DNA from: Arcobacteraceae bacterium
GTDB lineage: Bacteria; Campylobacterota; Campylobacteria; Campylobacterales; Arcobacteraceae
Assembly: GCA_021107755.1 (NCBI GenBank)
Contig: JAIOSF010000021.1
Span: 1 to 64,000, forward strand
Direction of reading: 5' to 3'
Length of the DNA stretch: 64,000 nt
Of the stretch, positions 58,505-64,000 are shown in pieces. Position 1 is the first letter of the stretch, and each line of letters opens with the position of its first letter. The notes under the pieces are model-generated. The model ran no database searches. It was given only the letters and a program-made list of their open reading frames with translations, and was not told the origin of the DNA. Both the position numbers and the translations under genes were made by a program.

Positions 58505-59737
58505 ATGGAAGAGTTTTTAATAAAATCAAAAGAAGCCACAAAAACAATTGCAAATCTAAGTGGTAAAGTAAAAAATGAGATACTTACTAAAATGTCAGTT
58601 GCACTTTTAGAAAATAGTGAGTATATAATTAGTGAAAATAAAAAAGATATGGAAGATGGGTTAAAGAATAATCTTACTTCAGCTCTAATGGATAGACTTC
58701 TTTTAAATGAAGATAGAGTACAAGGGATGGCTACAGCAATTAAAGAGATAGCAGCTTTAAAAAATCCAGTAGGAAGAACACATGAGGGTTGGATAGTTGA
58801 TAATGGTATGAATATACAAAAGGTATCGGTACCTATTGGAGTAATTGGAATTATTTATGAAAGTCGACCAAATGTAACGAGTGATACAGCAGCTTTATGT
58901 TTTAAAAGTGGAAATATTTGTATCTTAAAAGGTGGGAAAGAAGCTGAAAATTCAAATAAAGCAATTGCTAAAATACTTCAAGAGGTATTAGAAAAAAACA
59001 ATCTCCCTAAAGAGGCAATTTCTCTTTTACCAGATAGTAGTAGAGAGGGTGTTGCAAATTTAATTAAACAAGATAAATATGTAGATTTGATTATCCCAAG
59101 AGGTGGAGAAGCTTTAATAAAATTTGTAAGTTCAAATGCTAGTGTGCCAGTTGTAAAACATGATAAAGGGCTATGTCATACATATATAGATAAAGATGCA
59201 AATATACAAAAAGCAATAAAAGTCTCTTTAAATGCAAAATGTAGAAGAGTTGGAATTTGTGGTGCAATGGAAACAATGCTTGTTCATGAAGAGATTGCAA
59301 ATGAAATCTTACCACTATTACAAAAAGAGTTTAAAGTTTTTGAAACAGAATTAAGAGGTTGTGAAAATACACAAAAAATTATTGATGTAAATATTGCGAA
59401 AGAGGAAGATTTTAATCGTGAGTATCTAGATAATATTTTATCTATAAAAATTGTATCGAGTGTAGAAGATGTATGTTCTCATATCTCAAAATATGGTTCT
59501 GGACATAGTGACGCAATTATTACAGAAAATCATACTACAGCAGAAATATTCTTAAATAGTGTAGATAGTGCCTGTGTATATCTTAATGCTAGTACACAGT
59601 TTACAGATGGTGGAGAGTTTGGATTTGGTGCAGAGGTTGGAATTAGTACAAATAAACTTCATGCTAGAGGTCCAATGGGGATAAATGAACTAACAACTTA
59701 TAAATATAAAATTTATGGAGATGGGCAAATACGATAG
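58505..59737 (+). CDS. proA: Gamma-glutamyl phosphate reductase
   Basis: It reduces gamma-glutamyl phosphate to the semialdehyde in proline synthesis. This ALDH-fold enzyme of 410 residues has IGVIGIIYESRPNVTSDTAALCFKSGN, LPRGG-like IIPRGGEALI, the catalytic Cys in RRVGICGAMETML (about 258) and the C-terminal GEFGFGAEVGISTNKLHARGPMG. AGAGGAAAATT precedes the ATG. It appears intact. Confidence 0.96.
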   Translation: MEEFLIKSKEATKTIANLSGKVKNEILTKMSVALLENSEYIISENKKDMEDGLKNNLTSALMDRLLLNEDRVQGMATAIKEIAALKNPVGRTHEGWIVDNGMNIQKVSVPIGVIGIIYESRPNVTSDTAALCFKSGNICILKGGKEAENSNKAIAKILQEVLEKNNLPKEAISLLPDSSREGVANLIKQDKYVDLIIPRGGEALIKFVSSNASVPVVKHDKGLCHTYIDKDANIQKAIKVSLNAKCRRVGICGAMETMLVHEEIANEILPLLQKEFKVFETELRGCENTQKIIDVNIAKEEDFNREYLDNILSIKIVSSVEDVCSHISKYGSGHSDAIITENHTTAEIFLNSVDSACVYLNASTQFTDGGEFGFGAEVGISTNKLHARGPMGINELTTYKYKIYGDGQIR

Positions 59738-59830
59738 TAAAAAATAAATATTAATCTATTTATGAAAATTTTAAAGATAGTTTTATTTTTTCTATGATAA
59801 AGTTATCGAAATAAAATTAGGAGAATTAAT

Positions 59831-60091
59831 ATGGCAGTAATTATTACAGATACATGTATATCTTGTGATGCTTGTTTAGATGAGTGTCCAACTGAATCAA
59901 TTGTTGATAACGATGAAAACCCAACAGGAGAGGATATCTATTATGTAAATCCTGAAACTTGTACTGAGTGTGCAGGAGATCATGATCAACCAGCATGTGC
60001 TGAAGCATGTCCTACTGAAGGATGTATCGTATGGGGAGAAAATCCTACAACAGAAGGTGCAGTTGCAGGACAACCTTGTATAGAAGACTAA
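59831..60091 (+). CDS. 2[4Fe-4S] ferredoxin, Allochromatium type
   Basis: A low-potential electron carrier of 86 residues. Cluster 1 has CISCDACLDECP. Cluster 2 has an eight-residue loop between its second and third Cys (C-TE-C-AGDHDQPA-C-AEA-CP) and a further Cys (TEGC), as in Alvin-type ferredoxins, which have unusually low and separated potentials. It is a candidate partner for 2-oxoacid oxidoreductases or, speculatively, for the odd complex I input arm. It is monocistronic: its own AT-rich upstream gap with AGGAGAAT, and a strong terminator after it. Confidence 0.93.
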   Translation: MAVIITDTCISCDACLDECPTESIVDNDENPTGEDIYYVNPETCTECAGDHDQPACAEACPTEGCIVWGENPTTEGAVAGQPCIED

Positions 60092-60113
60092 TCTAAATCT
60101 AGATTGATTTTAG

Positions 60114-60150
60114 AAAAAAAGGCAAGAGATTCAATTCTCTTGCCTTTTTT
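60114..60150 (+). terminator. Intrinsic terminator after the ferredoxin gene
   Basis: GGCAAGAGA, loop TTCAAT, TCTCTTGCC forms a perfect 9-bp GC-richer stem (60121-60144), extended by an A-run on the left and TTTTTT on the right. It could work in both directions. Confidence 0.9.
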
Positions 60151-60162
60151 CATTTTTTTAGC

Positions 60163-60168
60163 TATAAT
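60163..60168 (+). promoter_or_regulatory. Candidate -10 element of ndk
   Basis: TATAAT in AGCTATAATCCGC, about 33 bases before the ndk ATG and directly after the ferredoxin terminator, preceded by a T-rich stretch as is usual for Campylobacterota promoters. Confidence 0.5.
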
Positions 60169-60200
60169 CCGCAACTTTAATTAATATACAGGAGAATATA

Positions 60201-60614
60201 ATGGAACAAACATTATCAATCATCAAACCAGATGCAGTTGCAAAGAATGTTGTAGGTAAAATCTTAGATAGATTTGAAACAGCAGGTTTAAGAATAGCAG
60301 CAACAAAAAAAATTCAATTAAGTCGTGCAGAAGCAGAAGCTTTTTATGCAGTACACGCACAAAGACCTTTCTTTGGTGAATTAGTTGAATTTATGATTTC
60401 AGGACCAGTTGTAGTATCTGTTCTTGAAGGTGAAAATGCTATGACAAAAAATAGAGATCTTATGGGTGCAACAAATCCAAAAGAGGCAGAAGCTGGAACA
60501 ATCAGAGCTGATTTTGCTGAGTCTATTGATGCAAATGCAGTACATGGTTCAGATTCTTTAGAAAATGCGAGCATCGAGATAAACTTCTTTTTTGCTCAAA
60601 AAGATATTTGTTAA
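60201..60614 (+). CDS. ndk: Nucleoside diphosphate kinase
   Basis: It equalises NTP pools by phosphotransfer through a histidine. It has 137 residues: [13 protein letters not shown] at the start, [13 protein letters not shown] in the middle and the active-site segment [12 protein letters not shown], with His near 115. AGGAGAATATA precedes the ATG. It is intact. The DUF177 gene follows after nine bases. Confidence 0.97.
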   Translation: MEQTLSIIKPDAVAKNVVGKILDRFETAGLRIAATKKIQLSRAEAEAFYAVHAQRPFFGELVEFMISGPVVVSVLEGENAMTKNRDLMGATNPKEAEAGTIRADFAESIDANAVHGSDSLENASIEINFFFAQKDIC

Positions 60615-60623
60615 TATTAATTA

Positions 60624-61001
60624 ATGAAAATAGAGTTTCGAAAGATACCATTAAATTCAAGTGAATTTGAAATAGATTCAAATTCAGTGAAGTTTTTAGG
60701 AACTTTCTGTAAAATATCATCAAAACTTGCTAAAATTGAGGGAGATATCAAAGGGACATTAGATGTTGATTGCTGTAAATGTGGTCAATCATTTAATATA
60801 TCTTTAGATGAAACAATAAAATTTTTAGTTAGTGATGGTGTATACTCTAGTGAAGATGAAGAGAATGTAGTAATAGAAGTTGAAAATCATACATTGGATT
60901 TTAATGAAGTACTACAAAGTGAATTAGAGTCACTAAAATCAGAGTATTATATTTGTGATACTTGTAAAAAAAATAACGACTACGTCGAAATAGAATATTA
61001 A
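60624..61001 (+). CDS. DUF177 (YceD-like) protein
   Basis: A conserved protein nearly always next to rpmF; it has been linked to 23S rRNA or L32 handling in other organisms. It has 125 residues. Two Cys pairs (DCCKCGQSF near 50 and YICDTCKKN near 114) could bind zinc, matching the family's C-x-x-C usage. DFNEVLQSELESLKSEY is the typical C-terminal part. It is followed after nine bases by rpmF. Confidence 0.88.
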   Translation: MKIEFRKIPLNSSEFEIDSNSVKFLGTFCKISSKLAKIEGDIKGTLDVDCCKCGQSFNISLDETIKFLVSDGVYSSEDEENVVIEVENHTLDFNEVLQSELESLKSEYYICDTCKKNNDYVEIEY

Positions 61002-61010
61002 GGATAAAAA

Positions 61011-61163
61011 ATGGCAGTACCAAAAAGACGAGTGAGTCACTCAAGAAGTGCAAAAAGAAGAACACACTACAAAATTACTTTAAAAAGACCAGTAAAAGAT
61101 ACAGATGGGACATGGAAAATGCCTCACAATGTAAACCCAACTACAGGTGAATATAAAAACTAA
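61011..61163 (+). CDS. rpmF: 50S ribosomal protein L32
   Basis: A 50-residue ribosomal protein. It starts [20 protein letters not shown], the conserved L32 N terminus, and ends [10 protein letters not shown]. The zinc-binding Cys motif of some L32 proteins is absent, so this is the Cys-less form. AAGGATAAAAA precedes the ATG. Its stop shares one base with the plsX start (TAATG). The DUF177-rpmF-plsX-fabH order is the common one. Confidence 0.97.
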   Translation: MAVPKRRVSHSRSAKRRTHYKITLKRPVKDTDGTWKMPHNVNPTTGEYKN

Positions 61164-62155
61164 TGCTTAAAATAGCAATAGATGCAATGGGTGGGGACAT
61201 AGGTCCAGCACCCATTATAGATGGCTTAATTTTAGCACTGAAAAAAGATAGACATTTTAATGCTATTTTAGTAGGTAAAAAAGAAGAGCTTCTACCTTTA
61301 ATTCCTCAAAAATTTGATAATCGTATAACAATACATGATACTCATGATGTTATAAGTATGCATGATCATGCTACAGATGCTCTTAAAAGAAAAGAGAGTA
61401 GTGCTTATGTTGCTATTGATTTAGTAAAACAAGGGCTTGCTGATGCATATGTAAGTGCAGGACATAGTGGTGCTTCTATGAGTTTAGCAACACTTAAAAT
61501 AGGAAGAATTAAAGGTGTAAGCAGACCGGCTATTGCTACATTAATGCCTACAGTTAGTGGTACAACTCTTGTATTAGATGTAGGTGCAAATGTAGATTGT
61601 GATGCTAAAAACCTTTTAGAGTTTGGTATTATGGGAAGAATATATGCTGAGGATGTTCTTGGAGTAGATAATCCTTTAGTTGGACTATTAAGTAATGGTG
61701 AAGAAGAATCAAAAGGGAATGAAGTAACAAAGAGTGCATTTAAACTTTTAGAAAAAACACCAAATTTTGTTGGAAATGTTGAAGGTAACGATATTTTTAA
61801 CGGCAATGTTGATGTTGTAATTTGTGATGGTTTTGTTGGAAATATTCTTCTTAAAACAGCTGAAGGTGTAGCAGATACTATTGGTAAAATTATTAAAGAC
61901 AATTTAAGACGCTCATTAGTATCTATTACGGGGGCTGTTCTAATGAGAAAAGTTTTTAAGAAATTAAAACTTAAAGTTGATTATGCAGAATATGGTGGGG
62001 CTCCTTTAATTGGGGTAAAAGCACCTGTTATTATAGCTCATGGAAAATCAAATTCAAAAGCAATTCAAAATGCAATATTTCAGGCTATATCTGCAGCTGA
62101 CTCGAATCTAAATATTCATATTGAAGAAAAACTAAGTCATATTAAGGATCACTAG
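61163..62155 (+). CDS. plsX: Phosphate acyltransferase PlsX
   Basis: It makes acyl-phosphate from acyl-ACP to start phospholipid synthesis with PlsY. It has 330 residues, with the conserved N terminus [38 protein letters not shown], and [19 protein letters not shown] near 220. The start overlaps rpmF by one base and the end overlaps fabH by one base, so translation is coupled. Confidence 0.97.
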   Translation: MLKIAIDAMGGDIGPAPIIDGLILALKKDRHFNAILVGKKEELLPLIPQKFDNRITIHDTHDVISMHDHATDALKRKESSAYVAIDLVKQGLADAYVSAGHSGASMSLATLKIGRIKGVSRPAIATLMPTVSGTTLVLDVGANVDCDAKNLLEFGIMGRIYAEDVLGVDNPLVGLLSNGEEESKGNEVTKSAFKLLEKTPNFVGNVEGNDIFNGNVDVVICDGFVGNILLKTAEGVADTIGKIIKDNLRRSLVSITGAVLMRKVFKKLKLKVDYAEYGGAPLIGVKAPVIIAHGKSNSKAIQNAIFQAISAADSNLNIHIEEKLSHIKDH

Positions 62156-63117
62156 TGATATACGCTTCGTTTAAATCAATTGGTGCTTATATACCTACAG
62201 AAGTTCGTTCAAATCAATGGTTTATTGATAGAATGGATACAAATGATGAGTGGATTACAAAGCGAACAGGTATAAAAGAGCGAAGAATTGCTTCAAGTGA
62301 AGAAGAGACAAGTGATCTTGGTGCAAAGGCAGCAAAAATAGCTATGAATCGAGCTGGAATTTCAAGTGCAGATATTGATTTAATTATTTGTGCGACAATC
62401 AGTCCAGATTATATGTGTATGCCTTCAACGGCTTGTTTAATAGCCGAGAAACTAGATAGACGAGATGTAATGGCACTTGATATAAGTGCTGCTTGTACAG
62501 GATTTATCTATGCATTAAGTGTTGCAAAAGCATTTATAGAATCAGGAATGAAAAAAAATGTCTTGATAATTGGTGCAGAAAAGCTTAGTAATATTGTTGA
62601 TTATACAGATAGAACAACTTGTATGTTATTTGGTGATGGTGCAGGAGCAGCAATTATAAGTGCAACCCAAAATAAAGATGAAGCAATAGTAGATATTCAG
62701 TGTAGTGCGGATGGAAGCCAAAAAGATCTACTTTTAACACCAAGTGTTCAAAGTAGCGAAGCCTCTTTTATGCAAATGAAGGGGAATGAAACTTTTAAAA
62801 TAGCAGTACGAACATTGACTTCAGATGTACAAAAAATTATGGAAAAGAATAGTTATAAAAATGAAGATATAGATCTTTTTATACCACACCAAGCAAATTA
62901 TAGAATTATAAAAGCTGTTGGTGATGCATTAAAATTTGAAGATAAACAAAAAGTATTAACAGTTGAAAAATATGGAAATACTTCTTCTGCTTCAATCCCT
63001 ATGGCTATTAATGAGTGTTTCGAAGATGGTCGACTTGTAAAAGGGAAAACAATGCTTCTTGATGCCTTTGGTGGTGGGTTAACTTGGGGTTCAGCAATTA
63101 TTAAATTTAATGGTTAA
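62155..63117 (+). CDS. fabH: Beta-ketoacyl-ACP synthase III
   Basis: It condenses acetyl-CoA with malonyl-ACP to start fatty-acid chains. It has 320 residues. The nucleophile Cys114 is in DISAACTGFIYAL; the His of FIPHQANYRII and the Asn of YGNTSSASIP complete the triad. The start codon is GTG at 62155. It is the last gene of the DUF177-rpmF-plsX-fabH unit; no clear terminator is seen before the riboswitch that begins about 20 bases later. Confidence 0.97.
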   Translation: MIYASFKSIGAYIPTEVRSNQWFIDRMDTNDEWITKRTGIKERRIASSEEETSDLGAKAAKIAMNRAGISSADIDLIICATISPDYMCMPSTACLIAEKLDRRDVMALDISAACTGFIYALSVAKAFIESGMKKNVLIIGAEKLSNIVDYTDRTTCMLFGDGAGAAIISATQNKDEAIVDIQCSADGSQKDLLLTPSVQSSEASFMQMKGNETFKIAVRTLTSDVQKIMEKNSYKNEDIDLFIPHQANYRIIKAVGDALKFEDKQKVLTVEKYGNTSSASIPMAINECFEDGRLVKGKTMLLDAFGGGLTWGSAIIKFNG

Positions 63118-63134
63118 GCTTTAGTTAAATAAAC

Positions 63135-63247
63135 TATTGTTACAATGATACAAATAGCCAAACTTACTGTGAAGTAAGGACGGAAAGCTACGGATCTTGA
63201 TTTAAAGATGGCCGAGTTGCAACTTACAATACAACTCTCAATTTTTT
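63135..63247 (+). promoter_or_regulatory. Cyclic-di-GMP-I (GEMM) riboswitch with overlapping terminator
   Basis: The aptamer core is clear: CCAAAC then a hairpin CTTAC-TGTGA-AGTAAG (63162-63178), then GGACGGAAAGCTACGG (63178-63193; class consensus GGACGCAAAGCYACGG), a second hairpin around GATCTT-GATTT-AAAGAT, and the 3' strand GGCCGAGTTGC (63210-63220; consensus AGCCGGGUUGCC). GAGTTG (63214-63219) is also the 5' arm of a hairpin with CAACTC (63232-63237), followed by TTTTTT at 63242-63247. Because terminator formation takes the aptamer's 3' strand, ligand binding should prevent termination: predicted ON switch. The 5' boundary is approximate. It controls the two small genes downstream. Confidence 0.85.
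63214..63247 (+). terminator. Riboswitch-controlled terminator
   Basis: The hairpin GAGTTG / CAACTC (6 bp, 12-base loop) with a six-T tract ends 34 bases before the first small gene. The stem is short but it is the only terminator-like structure between the aptamer and the coding region, and its 5' arm is part of the aptamer, the usual design of a transcription-attenuating riboswitch. Confidence 0.65.
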
Positions 63248-63280
63248 AATCAAATCAATTTTAAATTTATAGGACAAGAA

Positions 63281-63529
63281 ATGACAAAGAATCACAAAAG
63301 TGCTAGAATAAATTTTAAAATGATTTTGATTGTAACATTAATCCTAGCAGGTTTTATTTTATATTGGTATAAAACTAAAGATTCTTTAGATGAAACTTAT
63401 AAAATTAAAGCTGCAGGCGGTGATTTTGGATATAAGCAAACTTTTATCAATCGAACTGGGAAAGATGTTGAAGAGAAAAAAATTAATCTATCTGATGATT
63501 ACTGGACGGGTGGAAAGTTTGGCTTTTAA
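63281..63529 (+). CDS. Small membrane-anchored protein, C-terminal YWTGGKFGF, 82 aa
   Basis: I do not recognise the family. Basic N terminus (MTKNHKSARINFK), one membrane helix at about 14-33 (MILIVTLILAGFILYWY), then an extracytoplasmic tail of about 50 residues. The last 29 residues (from TFINRTG to YWTGGKFGF) match the end of the next protein, with the pattern T-[FY]-I-N-x-T-G-x-x-V-x-x-x-K-I-x-L-S-x-x-Y-W-x-G-G-K-F-x-F. No cysteines. AGGACAAGAA precedes the ATG. Expression is predicted to rise with c-di-GMP through the riboswitch, so a surface or biofilm-related role is plausible but only inferred. Confidence 0.8.
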   Translation: MTKNHKSARINFKMILIVTLILAGFILYWYKTKDSLDETYKIKAAGGDFGYKQTFINRTGKDVEEKKINLSDDYWTGGKFGF

Positions 63530-63549
63530 TTTATAATTAGGAGTATATT

Positions 63550-63762
63550 ATGAATAAAAAAATAACATCAATCGTTGCAATTATAGCAGCATTAAGTGTA
63601 ATAGTAATAACAAATATAGACAGTATGTCAAAGACAAGTGATGAAAAATATGTGATTAAAAAATGGGAATCAACATATATAAACTCAACAGGTCAAAAAG
63701 TAAAAGATAATAAAATACATTTATCAAATAGTTACTGGGAAGGTGGAAAGTTTAGTTTTTAA
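63550..63762 (+). CDS. Small membrane-anchored or secreted paralogue, C-terminal YWEGGKFSF, 70 aa
   Basis: A shorter paralogue of the preceding protein: hydrophobic N-terminal segment at about 5-22 (ITSIVAIIAALSVIVITN; anchor or uncleaved signal), a short spacer, then the shared C-terminal module TYINSTGQKV...IHLSNSYWEGGKFSF. The tandem duplication with a diverged N terminus but conserved C terminus shows that the C-terminal module is the functional part. AGGAGTATATT precedes the ATG, and the gap to the first gene is 20 bases, so both share the riboswitch. The stop overlaps the clpA stop region on the other strand by four bases. Confidence 0.8.
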   Translation: MNKKITSIVAIIAALSVIVITNIDSMSKTSDEKYVIKKWESTYINSTGQKVKDNKIHLSNSYWEGGKFSF

Positions 63763-64000
63763 CTATAGTTAAAAATAAACTCCTCTTTTTTGTAATCAAT
63801 AGTTACTTCCCCACCGTCTTTTAAAGAACCAAATAGTATCTCATCAGTAAGTGGTGTCTTGATATGTTCTGTTATAACTCTTTGTAGCGGTCTTGCACCC
63901 ATGAGTTTGTCATAACCTTTATTTGCTAAAGCTTTTTTTGCACTGTTTGTAATATTTATAGTAATATTTTTATCAGCTAAATTAGCTTCTAAATCTTTGA
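63759..64000 (-). CDS. clpA: ATP-dependent Clp protease ATP-binding subunit ClpA, 3' end
   Basis: Only the last about 80 residues lie in the window. GYDKLMGARPLQRVI is the D2 small-domain signature of Clp/Hsp100 ATPases, and EHIKTPLTDEILFGSLKDGGEVTIDY is the typical ClpA end (ClpB and ClpC end differently). ClpA unfolds substrates for ClpP, with ClpS as adaptor. The stop (TAA at 63761-63759) overlaps the end of the small YW-GGKF gene on the + strand, so the two transcripts converge with no spacer. Confidence 0.88.
   Translation of the reverse strand, partial: KDLEANLADKNITINITNSAKKALANKGYDKLMGARPLQRVITEHIKTPLTDEILFGSLKDGGEVTIDYKKEEFIFNYS

Noticed and set aside
61405-61902. 165-codon open frame opposite plsX
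   Set aside because: Antisense shadow of a conserved gene, with no start signal.

Overview
The window is a gene-dense, AT-rich chromosomal segment of a Campylobacterota (epsilonproteobacterial) organism, most like the Arcobacter group. The evidence is the gene content: a 14-gene complex I operon with a non-canonical electron-input module, a UbiA-family prenyltransferase of the futalosine menaquinone type, HQWRQP-type sensor kinases, a HisRS-like HisZ, a DUF507 gene between purA and carA, and short Campylobacterota forms of TpiA and MiaA. No tRNA, rRNA, CRISPR array, prophage or intact insertion sequence was seen. The taxon is inferred from content and was not tested.

Layout. 1-1755 (-) is the 5' part of nrdD. 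1939-3495 is tpiA-fabI, followed at 3482-3626 by an inverted-repeat element whose core resembles enterobacterial ERIC, then an M23 peptidase. 4585-5680 is a small accessory patch: two small unknown proteins, a decayed P-loop kinase gene and an XRE regulator divergent from a coiled-coil protein. 5753-12750 is a + strand run lysA-pheA-hisC, purine permease and phosphoribosyltransferase, dxs. 12789-15969 is a two-component pair whose kinase has a CxxCH sensor domain. mqnP (-) and miaA (+) diverge. 17937-35373 is the nuo operon. The SRP RNA gene lies at about 35490-35592. 35721-42301 holds a MscS channel, small proteins, a cyclophilin, serS, a DUF502 gene, trpS and a DASS transporter.

42326-50416 (-) is a flagellar cluster: two or three unknown proteins, FliQ, FliJ-like, MotE-like, FliL, FlgH, FlgK, FliD, FliS and a FliT-like protein. 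It diverges from flgI-fliM (50516-52691). 52778-63117 is housekeeping: a class V aminotransferase, hisZ-purA-DUF507-carA, proC-proA, a ferredoxin, ndk, and the DUF177-rpmF-plsX-fabH lipid cluster. The window ends with the most unusual locus: a class I cyclic-di-GMP riboswitch overlapping an intrinsic terminator, followed by two paralogous small membrane proteins ending in YWxGGKFxF, then the 3' end of clpA (-).

The two most interesting systems are (1) the c-di-GMP riboswitch with its pair of uncharacterised small proteins (63135-63762), and (2) the rebuilt complex I input arm (20867-27894). In the latter the NuoF position is taken by a NuoF-cluster-domain/GltD-like fusion lacking the FMN domain, and NuoG is present as two tandem, diverged copies, the second without N7 cluster ligands.
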